From the NCBI RefSeq assembly GCF_002737755.1, contig NZ_PEGH01000001.1:62001-126000 (forward strand): a DNA stretch of 64,000 bases. Direction: 5' to 3'. Below the pieces are notes generated by a model that saw only the letters and a program-made list of their open reading frames with translations, ran no database searches and was not told where the DNA came from. Source of the DNA: Caulobacter sp. BP25 (GTDB lineage: Bacteria; Pseudomonadota; Alphaproteobacteria; Caulobacterales; Caulobacteraceae). Made by a program: the position numbers and the translations under genes. Numbering within the stretch: position 1 is the first letter of the stretch; each line of letters starts with the position of its first letter. Positions 1-8,113 of this stretch are shown here, one piece after another.

Positions 1-293
1 TAGCGTAGGCCCAGTTTCTCGACGGCGAAGCTCAGCTGTGTGCCGTCAGAAGCCACAGACTCAAGGGTCGTCTCCATGTTGCTCGGATTGATCAGAACGC
101 CATTATAGCCGGTCGCCGCCTTGTCGATGCGCAACCTGACCTTGAAGCCCGACGGCAGGCGACCGGTCCAGTTGCCAGCAGCCTCCTCGGCCCCGGCCGG
201 CGCGCTGACAGCCAACACCGTCAGCACGATCGCGCCGATCGCTCCAAATTTTCCCACCAGTTGTCCCCCACGGCGATATTTTGGCGCGAGCAT
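1..293 (-). CDS. Secreted protein, N-terminal part only (cut by window edge)
   Basis: Reading leftward from an ATG at 291-293 there is an open frame of 97 codons running off the window edge. It begins with a short basic stretch, then a hydrophobic segment (AIGAIVLTVLAVSAPAGA) that looks like a Sec signal peptide. A mature part with GNWTGRLPSG follows. That glycine/tryptophan pattern resembles the small beta domain that precedes the catalytic domain in some secreted alpha/beta hydrolases and serine hydrolases, but the catalytic domain would lie outside the window, so no enzyme activity can be assigned. An IS110-type element begins just upstream of this gene and may have altered its promoter. 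Confidence 0.6.
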   Translation of the reverse strand, partial: MLAPKYRRGGQLVGKFGAIGAIVLTVLAVSAPAGAEEAAGNWTGRLPSGFKVRLRIDKAATGYNGVLINPSNMETTLESVASDGTQLSFAVEKLGLR

Positions 294-466
294 CGACTAA
301 CCTGGGCCGGCAGCAAATTAATTCGCGCTCATCAGAAGCCCAGTTGCGCCAATCCGGAGGCTCTTGGTCTTGGCAGCGCCATGAGCATGCGTAATCGGGC
401 GGACCTGTGAAGGATCAAGCTCCCCAGTAAGGTCTCTGTTTTCAGCCGAGACGAAGGGAGACGACG
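294..466 (+). other. Non-coding left flank of IS110-family element, possible bridge RNA region
   Basis: This 173-base stretch between the divergent secreted-protein gene and the transposase start has no credible gene. IS110-family recombinases are known to use a structured RNA encoded in a non-coding end of the element, and in the IS110 group it precedes the recombinase gene. The length and position fit, but I could not define the element's exact end or fold the RNA, so this is inference. Confidence 0.25.
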
Positions 467-1495
467 ATGTTCTACGCTGCGTTGGATGTGTCGCTGCGGT
501 CGGTGGCGATCTGCATCATCGATCAGGACGGCAAGGTGCGCCTCGAGCGGTCCGTGCCCTCCGAGGTTCCAGGCCTGGTCCGCTGTTTGCGCGAGTTCGG
601 CGAACCGATCCACCAAGTTGGACTGGAGGCCGGCACGCTGACCCAGCACCTGACCTACGGGCTGACCGAAGCCGGCTTCGACGTGGTGTGCATGGAGGCG
701 CGCCAGGTGAACGCGGCGCTGTCGGCGATGCGCAACAAGACCGACAAGCACGACGCCCGCGGCATCGCCCAAATCCTGCGTTCAGGCTGGTACAGCCGGG
801 TCCATGTGAAGAGCGTCGAGAGCCATCACCTGCGTGCCCTGATCTCGTGCCGGAAGGTCATGCAGCGCAAGTGCATCGACCTGGAGAACGAGATCCGCGG
901 CCTGCTGAAGATCTTCGGCGTGAAGTTGCCACTGCGTCTGTCGCGCGGCGGTTTCGACATCGCCATGCGCGACACCATCGAGAGCGATCCAGCGCTGAGT
1001 CACGCGATGCTCCCGATGCTGCAGGCCAGGCGCGTCCTCTTCGACACCTTCACCGAGCTCGATCGCCGCGTGCGCAAGGCCGCCCATGCCGATCCGGTCT
1101 GCCAGCGCTTCATGGGCGTGCCGGGCGTGGGTGAGATCACCGCGCTCAGCTTCAAGGCCGCCGTCGATGACCCTGCCCGCTTCAAGAGCTCGCGCACCGT
1201 CGGCGCCCACTTTGGCCTGACGCCCAGACGCTTCCAGTCAGGCGAGAAGGACAACCCCGGCCGCATCTCCCACGCCGGCGACGCCGACGTGCGCGCCACG
1301 CTCTACGCGGCGGCCAACGCCATGCTGATGCGCTCGATCAAATGGACGAGCCTGAAAGCCTGGGGCGTGAAGCTGATGAAGACCAAGGGCCGTCGGCGCG
1401 CCATCGTCGCCCTGGCCCGCAAGATCGCTGTCGTCCTGCACCGCATGTGGGTCGATGGCTCAGACTTCCGCCCCGGATCGGAGGCTGCGGCATGA
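467..1495 (+). CDS. IS110-family transposase (DEDD recombinase)
   Basis: A 342-residue protein of normal IS110 length. The N-terminus carries the RuvC-like DEDD domain, with the first acidic residue at D7 in ALDVS and the KTDKHDARGIAQ block near residues 90-105 typical of the family. The C-terminal half has GVPGVGEITA and GAHFGLTPRRFQSGEKDNPGRIS, the Transposase_20 region with its catalytic serine near residue 270. The frame ends in the usual LHRMWVDGSDF segment. IS110 elements lack classical terminal inverted repeats, and none are evident. The gene looks intact and the element may be active. Confidence 0.93.
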   Translation: MFYAALDVSLRSVAICIIDQDGKVRLERSVPSEVPGLVRCLREFGEPIHQVGLEAGTLTQHLTYGLTEAGFDVVCMEARQVNAALSAMRNKTDKHDARGIAQILRSGWYSRVHVKSVESHHLRALISCRKVMQRKCIDLENEIRGLLKIFGVKLPLRLSRGGFDIAMRDTIESDPALSHAMLPMLQARRVLFDTFTELDRRVRKAAHADPVCQRFMGVPGVGEITALSFKAAVDDPARFKSSRTVGAHFGLTPRRFQSGEKDNPGRISHAGDADVRATLYAAANAMLMRSIKWTSLKAWGVKLMKTKGRRRAIVALARKIAVVLHRMWVDGSDFRPGSEAAA

Positions 1496-1994
1496 CCTGA
1501 CCCTCATAGCCCACCCTCAAGATCCTGGCCGGATCGTCCCATGCGGACGACGGGATGGATGAAGCCGAAAATGTCTGCTGCACCTGAAAAGTGCGTCCAT
1601 TAGCAAGGCTCTCCAGACCCTGTTCCCATGCATGCGTGCAGCGGCTCCGCTCGCAAGGAGCCACCAGACTGCGAAGAGAAGCGTGACCCGCGTGAACGAC
1701 CCCGGCCGCTAGATCAACGAGCTTGACCCCGATGCCCGATTAGAGAAGCTGACATCGGCGCGCCTCCAGCAAGGCGACTTACGTCACCGCACTGCGCGCG
1801 CGTTCAGCGTAAGCCGAGCCAGCTTCAAAAGCGCACGCTGGCGCTAATCCATCGGCTTTCCCGATAGATAACATCACAACATACCGGCTTTCGCGCCCCC
1901 ATCCGCCGTGGGAATCCTCCGCCATGTTCAACGCGATCAAGACTTTTCTGTCTCGCATCAGACCCGCCCGCGACGGCGGCCGGAGGACCATTCC
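1496..1994. other. Intergenic stretch between IS110 transposase and azoR
   Basis: About 500 bases without a convincing gene. The first part should contain the right end of the IS110 element. The last 120 bases should hold the azoR promoter, and there is a good Shine-Dalgarno GGAGG at 1982-1986. The long open frames crossing this region on the minus strand are shadows of the genes to the right. Confidence 0.5.
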
Positions 1995-2606
1995 GTGAAG
2001 ACGATCCTGCATATCGATTCCAGCATTCTCGGCGGCTATTCGGTAAGCCGTGCGCTGACCGCCGACATCGTCGCGCGTCAAGAGGCGCTTCATCCCGGAT
2101 CTCGGGTGGTGCGACGCGACCTCGTCGTCGACGCCGCTCTGCACCTGTCGGACGCTCACATGGCCGTCTTCCAAGGCGGGGAAGTTGGCAATGCCGCCTT
2201 GGGTCAGGACCTGGCCACCGGCGCGGCCTATATCGACGAACTCTTCGCCGCCGACATCATCGTGATCGGTGCGCCGATGTACAATTTCAGCATCCCCACC
2301 CAGCTGAAGGGTTGGGTCGACCGCGTCAGCGTCGCGGGCCGCACCTTCCGCTACGGCCCCAATGGCCCCGAAGGCTTGGTGACCGGCAAAACGGTCTTCG
2401 TGGCCTCGGCGCGCGGCGGCGTCTACTCGGGCGACGCGCCGGGCGCGGCCATGGACCATCAGGAAACCTACCTGCTCAGCGTCCTGGCCTTTATCGGCCT
2501 GACCAATGTCACGGTCGTCCGCGCCGAAGGTCTGGCGCTCGGCGAGGAGGCCAAGGCCGCGTCGATCGCCGGGGCGAAAGCGCAAATTCAAGCGCTGGCG
2601 GCCTGA
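1995..2606 (+). CDS. azoR: FMN-dependent NADH-azoreductase
   Basis: A flavodoxin-fold quinone/azo reductase of about 203 residues, the usual AzoR length. It transfers electrons from NAD(P)H via FMN to quinones or azo dyes in the cytoplasm. The N-terminus has the phosphate-binding segment ILHIDSSILGGYSVSR, and the middle has GAPMYNFSIPTQLKGWVDRV, a hallmark of the family, followed by FVASARGGVY. The GTG start at 1995 is chosen because GGAGG lies eight bases upstream and because the AzoR fold begins exactly there. The luciferase-like monooxygenase downstream also uses flavin chemistry, which suggests an electrophile or quinone detoxification pair. Confidence 0.92.
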   Translation: MKTILHIDSSILGGYSVSRALTADIVARQEALHPGSRVVRRDLVVDAALHLSDAHMAVFQGGEVGNAALGQDLATGAAYIDELFAADIIVIGAPMYNFSIPTQLKGWVDRVSVAGRTFRYGPNGPEGLVTGKTVFVASARGGVYSGDAPGAAMDHQETYLLSVLAFIGLTNVTVVRAEGLALGEEAKAASIAGAKAQIQALAA

Positions 2607-2647
2607 TCGCCAAGCCATTGGATCTGCCGCGGTCCCGCGCAGACCAA

Positions 2648-2687
2648 GACCGCGAGCATCGGGTTGCTTGACCTCATGCTCGCGGTC
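2648..2687 (+). terminator. Perfect 12-bp stem hairpin after azoR
   Basis: GACCGCGAGCAT at 2648-2659 pairs perfectly with ATGCTCGCGGTC at 2676-2687 across a 16-base loop. It starts about 40 bases after the azoR stop. No T-run follows, so it could be a terminator without U-tract, an mRNA-stabilising hairpin, or a processing site between azoR and the monooxygenase gene. Confidence 0.5.
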
Positions 2688-2840
2688 GCTCCCATGCTCT
2701 GACACCATCCCTCCGCGCCGGTCTGACCAAGACGCCGGCCACAATCTTTCTAAGGAGCGACCTCGGAAATCGGTATCGACAGCTTCGCGGCCACGATCCC
2801 AGACCCGCAGACCGGCCATACCGTTTCGGCTGCCGACCGA

Positions 2841-3797
2841 ATGGAAGCCCTGCTGGCTGAGGTGGAGACCGCTGATCGCGTCGGGCTGGATGTGTTCGGT
2901 ATCGGCGAGCATCATCGCAAGGAATTTCTTGATTCCGCGCCGGCCGTGATCCTGGCGGCGGCGGCGGCCCGCACCAAGCGCATCCGCCTCACCAGCGCGG
3001 TGACGGTGCTTAGCGCGGCCGATCCCGTGCGCGTCTTCCAGGACTTCGCGACCATCGACCTGATCGCAAAAGGGCGAGCCGAAATCGTTGTTGGGCGCGG
3101 CTCGTTTGGCGAAGCCTACCCGCTGTTTGGCTTTGCCATGCAGGACTACGACGCCCTGTTCGCCGAAAAGCTCGATCTCCTTCTGAAGCTGCGCGACGAG
3201 GTCGGCGTCACCTGGCGCGGACGTTTCCGACCGCCGCTGACCGGCCAGGGCGTCTTTCCAAGACCGCATCAAGCCAAACTGCCGATCTGGTTAGGGGTTG
3301 GCGGCACACCGCAGTCGTTCGTTCGCGCGGGAACCCTGGGCCTGCCTTTGATGGTGGCGATCATCGGTGGAAGCTTTGATCGCTTCCGGCCCTTGGTGGA
3401 TCTCTATCGTGAAGCCGGCCGACGTGCGGGCCATGGGCCAGACACCCTCAAGGTCGGCGTCCATGCGATGGGTTTCGTCGGCGAGACCGACCAAGAGGCC
3501 GCCGACGCCTTTTTCCCAGGGTGGGCGCACATGTTCACCGAGATTGGCCGCGAACGCGGCTGGTCAACGGCGACCCGCGCGCAATTCGATGCGATGCGCG
3601 GTCCAGACGGGGCGTTCCTGATCGGGAGTCCTCAGACGGTGCGCGACAAGGTGCTGGCCGCCGACAAGGCGCTTGGCGGCATCTCCCGCCTGACCTTTCA
3701 GATGAGTTCGGCGATGCTGGAAACGCGCGCCATGCAGCGCTCGATCGAACTGCTTGGCGCTGAGGTCGCGCCGGCCGTCAAGGCCGCGCTTGGTTAG
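2841..3797 (+). CDS. Luciferase-like (LLM class) flavin monooxygenase, start codon anomalous
   Basis: A bacterial-luciferase-like TIM-barrel flavoprotein, 318 residues from the first available ATG. Visible family blocks are GIGEHHRKEFLDSAP, RIRLTSAVTVLSAADPVRVFQDFATIDL, EIVVGRGSFGEAYPLFG and the C-terminal GSPQTVRDKV. The first beta strand of this family should lie further upstream, and it does: codons from 2766 read EIGIDSFAAT in the same frame. No ATG, GTG or TTG precedes that segment; a good Shine-Dalgarno AAGGAG at 2752-2757 is followed by TCG where ATG is expected. Translation from 2841 would lose strand 1, so function is doubtful unless a non-standard start is used. Confidence 0.75.
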   Translation: MEALLAEVETADRVGLDVFGIGEHHRKEFLDSAPAVILAAAAARTKRIRLTSAVTVLSAADPVRVFQDFATIDLIAKGRAEIVVGRGSFGEAYPLFGFAMQDYDALFAEKLDLLLKLRDEVGVTWRGRFRPPLTGQGVFPRPHQAKLPIWLGVGGTPQSFVRAGTLGLPLMVAIIGGSFDRFRPLVDLYREAGRRAGHGPDTLKVGVHAMGFVGETDQEAADAFFPGWAHMFTEIGRERGWSTATRAQFDAMRGPDGAFLIGSPQTVRDKVLAADKALGGISRLTFQMSSAMLETRAMQRSIELLGAEVAPAVKAALG

Positions 3798-3832
3798 ACC
3801 TTGCCGACGCGCTTGGCCTGACGAGCGCCGCT

Positions 3833-4432
3833 TTAGCGCCTGCTCCGGAGGCGCATAATATAGCGTGCGAACGCGTTGTTAGCCGCCGACCGAGCCGCCT
3901 CGGGCGACCAGTTCATGATCCCGGAAACATACAGGGCTGCCTGTCCGACACAGAAGGCGAGGACATCGCGCGCGGTTTCATGGGCTTCGCTCGGCGGCAG
4001 GTCCCCCGCACGGATACAGGCTCGCGTCGCTTCCAAGAGGACGCGGTAGGTGGGCAGCGCCACGGCCTTGACGGCTTCACGATCGCGCAACCCTGGAAGA
4101 GTGCGGCTGGATAGGAAGAGAAGCTCGAAATAGCCGGGGTTCTCGATCGCGAATGCGGTGAAGCCCTCCGCCATCCGCTCCAGGCGCTCGATCGGCGTGA
4201 CCCCGGCTTCACTCCGCGCGAGGTAACCGCCAAAACGCGTAAATCCAGCCTGTAGCAGATGAAGCTGCAGGTCTTCCTTGTTCTGGAAGTGGCGATAGAG
4301 CGCCATCGGCGTGACGCCCAGTTCGCCAGCCAATTGGCGCATCGACAACTGCTCGTGCCCAGGCAGCAGGAAGCGGTCGAGGGCCAGGGTCAAGATCCGT
4401 TCCCGCAGAGGGATGTCGGCGGCGACCGTCAC
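3833..4432 (-). CDS. TetR/AcrR-family transcriptional regulator
   Basis: A 199-residue protein with an N-terminal TetR helix-turn-helix (residues about 12-58: LSMRQLAGELGVTPMALYRHFQNKEDL) and an all-helical ligand-binding C-terminal domain. Its GTG start overlaps the stop of the FAD oxidoreductase gene by four bases (GTGA), so the two are translationally coupled and co-transcribed. TetR proteins of this layout usually repress their own operon in response to a small molecule. The 18-bp palindrome at 6074-6091, just before the operon partner, is the obvious candidate operator. Confidence 0.9.
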   Translation of the reverse strand: MTVAADIPLRERILTLALDRFLLPGHEQLSMRQLAGELGVTPMALYRHFQNKEDLQLHLLQAGFTRFGGYLARSEAGVTPIERLERMAEGFTAFAIENPGYFELLFLSSRTLPGLRDREAVKAVALPTYRVLLEATRACIRAGDLPPSEAHETARDVLAFCVGQAALYVSGIMNWSPEAARSAANNAFARYIMRLRSRR

Positions 4433-6039
4433 GCCGGGGCCCCCGACGCTTGGCGGATCTGGCTCATCATGTCCCTGCCCAGCATCGCCGAGGCGCAGAT
4501 CACGCCGCCGGCCAGGGCGCCGATCACGCCGTCGGTCGAGACGTCCTGTCCGGTCAACCAGAGTCCTTCGATCGGCGTTCGGGCGCGCAGCCAGTCCTGC
4601 CGAAAGCGCTGGGGCGAGCTTTCGATCCCCATGAACCCGCCGCGCTGGCGCTTGGCGAAGGTCTCATAGGTGAGCGGCGTGGAGACCTCCACGCACTCGA
4701 CCGCATCGCGCGCCGCCGGCGCAAAGTGAAATAGGCGCTCCAGCAGGCGCGCCTGGATATCGGCCTTGCGCGCCAGATAGTCGTCGCCACGCTTCATCCA
4801 GCGGGTGTCTGCCCAGCGCTCGAAATGCCGATAGTCGGTATAGGCGTACATCTCGACCGTAGCCTTGCCCGGATAGGCCTCGTCCCAACTGGGGTCCTTG
4901 GTCGACGGGAAGGTGATGAAGCTCCAGGGAAAGGGCGCGTCGAAGTCGGCGCGATGGGCTTCCAGATTGGCCTGCAGGTCGGCGGTGGGGTGGTCCCAGA
5001 TATTGGCAGGCCTGAAGCCCAGTTCGGCCGCCGACCGATTGAAGCCGATATTGAGACCGACGACGGCGTAGGTGTCGACAACCTGGGTCAGTTTGGCGTC
5101 GAGACCTGCGGCTCGCGCGGTCTCAACGTCCAGAAGCCGGCCGAAGGTGTTCTGGACCCCGGCGTTGCTGATGACCGTATCACAGAGGATTTCGGCGCCA
5201 TCGGCCATGCGCACCCCGCGCGCGCGCCGGCTGTCGACGAGGATTTCGGCGACCTCCGCGCCGTGCAGCACCCGCCCTCCGGCGCCTTCGATCAGCGGCG
5301 TCATGGCCTCGGCGAAGGCGGCTCCACCGCCGACCGGATAGCTGCCGCCGTTCATATAGTGCTTGGCCAGCATGCAGTGCATGGCGAACGAGCTCTTGGA
5401 GGGCTCCAGGCTGTAGTCGCCCCAGTTGGCGCACAGGACCGCGATCAGTTCGGGATCGTCGGTCAGATCACGTAGGACATCAATCGTCAGGCGATCGGCC
5501 TGGGCCAGAAACGGACCGCAGCCCTGCTCCAGCACGGCCCGCGCCATGGTCTCGGGCAGGGCCTTCTGGGCGAAGAAGGGCGCGGATGCCTTGGACACCT
5601 GCCGCACCAGCGCCAGATAGTCGTCGATCGCCTGGGTCTGGGCCGGGAAGTAGCCCTTCAGGGCCTCAGCGTAGCGCGCCTCGCCGGCCGGTATCTGGTA
5701 CTCGCGGCCGTCGATGACCATGCGGTTGAAGAGTTCGGGCATCTGCGCCCAGCGCACGCCGCCGCCGGTCACGTAATCGAACAGCTTATAGGTCATGGTG
5801 CGTGGCGAGGCGACGTCGCCGATATAGTGCAGGCCCACCGTCCAGCGATAGCCGTCGCGCTGGTAGGACTGGGTCATCCCGCCCACGACGCTGCTTTGCT
5901 CCAGCAGCAGCACCGCCTGGCCTTCACGCGCCAGGATGGCGGCGACGCTAAGGCCGCCCATACCCGATCCGACAACGATCGCGTCAAAGCGTCCTTCGAC
6001 GGCGCGTCCCTTGCGATAAGGCGATCCCGTGGTCCGCAT
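4429..6039 (-). CDS. FAD-dependent oxidoreductase, phytoene desaturase / retinol saturase-like
   Basis: A 536-residue flavoprotein. The dinucleotide-binding motif GSGMGG is at residues 24-29, followed by the acidic-end strand AVLLLEQ. GGMTQSY and the long substrate domain resemble the CrtI / all-trans-retinol 13,14-reductase superfamily, and the C-terminus has the second FAD motif LWLTGQDVSTDGVIGALAGG. The ATG at 6037-6039 is chosen because GGGAGGA precedes it at proper spacing; a GTG nine codons earlier is less likely. The substrate is not evident: no carotenoid genes are nearby, and neighbours are SnoaL-like and MBL-fold proteins, so a hydrophobic xenobiotic or lipid is possible. Confidence 0.85.
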   Translation of the reverse strand: MRTTGSPYRKGRAVEGRFDAIVVGSGMGGLSVAAILAREGQAVLLLEQSSVVGGMTQSYQRDGYRWTVGLHYIGDVASPRTMTYKLFDYVTGGGVRWAQMPELFNRMVIDGREYQIPAGEARYAEALKGYFPAQTQAIDDYLALVRQVSKASAPFFAQKALPETMARAVLEQGCGPFLAQADRLTIDVLRDLTDDPELIAVLCANWGDYSLEPSKSSFAMHCMLAKHYMNGGSYPVGGGAAFAEAMTPLIEGAGGRVLHGAEVAEILVDSRRARGVRMADGAEILCDTVISNAGVQNTFGRLLDVETARAAGLDAKLTQVVDTYAVVGLNIGFNRSAAELGFRPANIWDHPTADLQANLEAHRADFDAPFPWSFITFPSTKDPSWDEAYPGKATVEMYAYTDYRHFERWADTRWMKRGDDYLARKADIQARLLERLFHFAPAARDAVECVEVSTPLTYETFAKRQRGGFMGIESSPQRFRQDWLRARTPIEGLWLTGQDVSTDGVIGALAGGVICASAMLGRDMMSQIRQASGAPA

Positions 6040-6073
6040 GGCGTCCTCCCAGACACGCCCGTTCACCAGGCGA

Positions 6074-6091
6074 TGTATACGCTCGTATACA
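6074..6091. promoter_or_regulatory. 18-bp palindromic operator, probable TetR site
   Basis: TGTATACG-CT-CGTATACA is a perfect inverted repeat with eight-base arms and a two-base centre. It lies 35 bases upstream of the FAD oxidoreductase ATG. Size and symmetry suit a TetR dimer, and the TetR gene is the last gene of the same operon. Binding is inferred, not shown. Confidence 0.65.
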
Positions 6092-6248
6092 GACTCCGCA
6101 GGATCGGCCTGTCAACCGCCCCCTCCTCCTAGGAGCCGTCGTCTGCGGCGCGTCGCTAATCGAAGTCGGCGCGCGCCCGGTTGACCACCGTCAGATGCGC
6201 AAAGGCCCATTGGCCCAGAGCCTCGACGGGCGCGCGCAAGGACTGGCC

Positions 6249-6737
6249 TTATCGCCCGCCGCTGACCGCCCGGTCGATCAGCAAGGTGTCGGCGAACTGC
6301 TCGAAGCGGCTGATCTTGCCGTCCTTGACCTCCCAGACATGGGCGACACGCGCGGTCATGAACTTGCCGGTCTTGCGGTAGGTCCCCGAATAGCGACCGA
6401 TACCGACGACCACGTCGCCCGCGTCGATCAGCCGTTCCAGGGTGAAGGTGTAGTTGTCCCACTCACTGCCGACGCGCTTGACGACATTGTCGACGATGGC
6501 CTGCTTGCCAATGTAGGTGCCGTGGTAAGGAAAGCCTTCCATTTCCGTCCAGCGAACATCGGGCGCCAGGGTGCTCAGCATCCCGTCTAGGTCGCCCCGC
6601 GCATTGGCGGCGTATTGGGATTTGACCACCTCATAGGCGGTCGGCGCGGAGGGCGGGGTTTGGGCGAAGGCCGGAGCCGACAGCCCGGCGGCCAGAAGCG
6701 ACAGGGCCAGGGCGACGGGCGTGAGGGTCTTGATCAT
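6249..6737 (-). CDS. Secreted SnoaL/NTF2-like protein
   Basis: A 162-residue protein with a clear Sec signal peptide (hydrophobic core LALSLLAAGLSAPAFAQ ending near residue 26). The mature part is one SnoaL/NTF2 cone-shaped domain, with features such as WTEMEGFPYHGTYIGKQAI, GRYSGTYRKTGKFMTARVAHVWEVKDGKI. These folds are isomerases, cyclases, hydrolases or ligand binders, so the exact role is open. It is paralogous to the next gene (6779-7168), which has no signal peptide, so the pair supplies an exported and a cytosolic version. Between its stop and the FAD gene lie 209 bases containing the palindromic operator. Confidence 0.85.
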   Translation of the reverse strand: MIKTLTPVALALSLLAAGLSAPAFAQTPPSAPTAYEVVKSQYAANARGDLDGMLSTLAPDVRWTEMEGFPYHGTYIGKQAIVDNVVKRVGSEWDNYTFTLERLIDAGDVVVGIGRYSGTYRKTGKFMTARVAHVWEVKDGKISRFEQFADTLLIDRAVSGGR

Positions 6738-6778
6738 TCTGAGTGTCTTCCAGGCGGATGGCGGCTTCAGGCGGCGGG

Positions 6779-7168
6779 CTAGGTCAGGGCTCGCAGCACC
6801 ATGCCGCTGTCCACGATCTGCTCCATCGTGGCGATCTTGCCGTCCTTGAACCTGTAGAGGTGGGCGAAGGTGGCGGTCATCGCCTTGCCGGTGGCGCGGT
6901 AGGTTCCCGAATAGACCCCGAAGGCGGCGACCGTGTCGCCGTCCTCGAGATAGGTGTGGACCTTCGCATCATAGCCCTCCCATTCGGTGGCAAGGCGCCG
7001 GAAGACGCCGGCCGCAATGGCGTCAAAGCCGACATAGGTTCCGGCATAAGGAAAGCCAGCCGCCTCGGTCCAAGACGCATCGGGCGCAAGCGCGGCTTGC
7101 AGGCGCTGGCCCTTCTGCTCGGGCGAGGCCTCATAGGTGGCCCGGATGATGTCCTTGTTGGAAACCAT
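6779..7168 (-). CDS. SnoaL/NTF2-like protein, cytosolic
   Basis: A 129-residue single SnoaL/NTF2 domain without signal peptide. It shares blocks with the exported paralogue downstream (GFPYAGTYVG, GVYSGTYRATGKAMTATFAHLYRFKDGKI). The start lies three bases after the stop of the MBL-fold gene, so both are probably translated from one message. Reaction unknown; small NTF2-like proteins in redox operons often act on polar aromatic or steroid-like substrates, but nothing in the sequence decides this. Confidence 0.85.
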   Translation of the reverse strand: MVSNKDIIRATYEASPEQKGQRLQAALAPDASWTEAAGFPYAGTYVGFDAIAAGVFRRLATEWEGYDAKVHTYLEDGDTVAAFGVYSGTYRATGKAMTATFAHLYRFKDGKIATMEQIVDSGMVLRALT

Positions 7169-7171
7169 CGC

Positions 7172-8113
7172 TCAGCCCCACTTCATTTCGCCGGTCGCCA
7201 CCTTGGCGCCGATCTGCAGCGCCACGCCCATGCCCGCGTCGGGATAGCGGGCGGTCATCGCGGCGATCAGGGCGGCGCTGTCCTTGGCCTTGGCCAGTTC
7301 CTGCTCGAAGGCCAGCAGATAGTCGCGCGTATAGGTCAAGGCCGCCGCGCCGGTCGGCGCCGCAGGCGTCATGTGACCGGGCACGACCACGGCCGGCTTG
7401 CGGGCCAGCATGGCGTCGAGTTGCTTGACCCAGGCCGCACGGCCTTCCGCGCCCACGGTGTCGGCGGTCCAGACGTGGACGCCCGAGAACACCAGCACGC
7501 CGCCGAAGATGGCCGACAACGACGGCACCCAAAGGTAGCGACGATTGGCCAGCCCCTCGGCCGCGACGATCTGGATCGCCTGGCCGTCGACGGTCAGATG
7601 CTCGCCATCAAAGGCGGTGGGCATGACGATGTCGGACAGGGTCTTGGGACCGTTGTCTCCCAATTGCGGTCCCCAGGTCGCCAGCTTCTTTTCTACATTG
7701 CCCTGGATGGCCGCGATCGTGTCCGAGGCCGCCAGCACCTTGGCGTCCGGGAAGGCCGCCTTGATCGGTCCCAGGCTGAAGTAATAGTCCGGGTCGCTCT
7801 GGCTGACATAGATCGTGGTCAGTTTGCGGCCCGTGGCCTTGATCGCCTCGACCAGCGCCCGGCCATCGGGAAGCGTGAAGCCACCGTCGATCAGCACGGC
7901 CTCGGTAGAGCCCCAGACCAGCACCGGCGCGCGGAAGAAGCCGTTTTCACCGGCCGGGAAAGCCTTCCATTCCAGCTTGCCGCCCGCAGCCAGGGCGTCA
8001 CTCTGGCCAGCCAGGATTGCGGCTGCGCCGCCTGCGATCATCGTCATCATCATTCTCCGGGTGGGCATGGGAAACGGTCGCTCTGTTGAGGGTGAAACGG
8101 CGGTGCGGGGCAT
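7172..8113 (-). CDS. Metallo-beta-lactamase-fold protein with altered metal motif
   Basis: A roughly 313-residue protein with an MBL-type layout: KLEWKAFPAGENGFFRAPVLVWG, the strand EAVLIDGGFTLPDG, and a late PGHM motif. At the place of the canonical HxHxDH zinc site it reads SQSDPDYYF, so the histidines are replaced by Q, D and Y while one Asp remains. The ATG at 8113 overlaps the stop of the upstream DsbA-like gene (TGATG). An internal ATG at 8068 would give a shorter N-terminus starting MPTRRMMMTMIAGG, which resembles a signal peptide with a twin-arginine-like RR. Either start is possible. Export to the periplasm would match the secreted SnoaL-like protein in the same operon. Confidence 0.8.
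   Translation of the reverse strand: MPRTAVSPSTERPFPMPTRRMMMTMIAGGAAAILAGQSDALAAGGKLEWKAFPAGENGFFRAPVLVWGSTEAVLIDGGFTLPDGRALVEAIKATGRKLTTIYVSQSDPDYYFSLGPIKAAFPDAKVLAASDTIAAIQGNVEKKLATWGPQLGDNGPKTLSDIVMPTAFDGEHLTVDGQAIQIVAAEGLANRRYLWVPSLSAIFGGVLVFSGVHVWTADTVGAEGRAAWVKQLDAMLARKPAVVVPGHMTPAAPTGAAALTYTRDYLLAFEQELAKAKDSAALIAAMTARYPDAGMGVALQIGAKVATGEMKWG

Noticed and set aside
1779-3272. Long minus-strand open frame opposite azoR and the monooxygenase
   Set aside because: It is a codon-bias shadow: composition is rich in Arg/Gly/His/Asp, no domain is visible, and the plus strand has two clear gene families.
6100-6248. Minus-strand tail reading ALGQWAFAHLTVVNRARADFD
   Set aside because: It has no start codon and follows the SnoaL stop; perhaps a gene relic, but too short to name.
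6743-8089. Plus-strand 448-codon frame opposite the SnoaL-like and MBL-fold genes
   Set aside because: Low-complexity G/R/H-rich translation without motifs; the minus strand encodes coherent families with good spacing.
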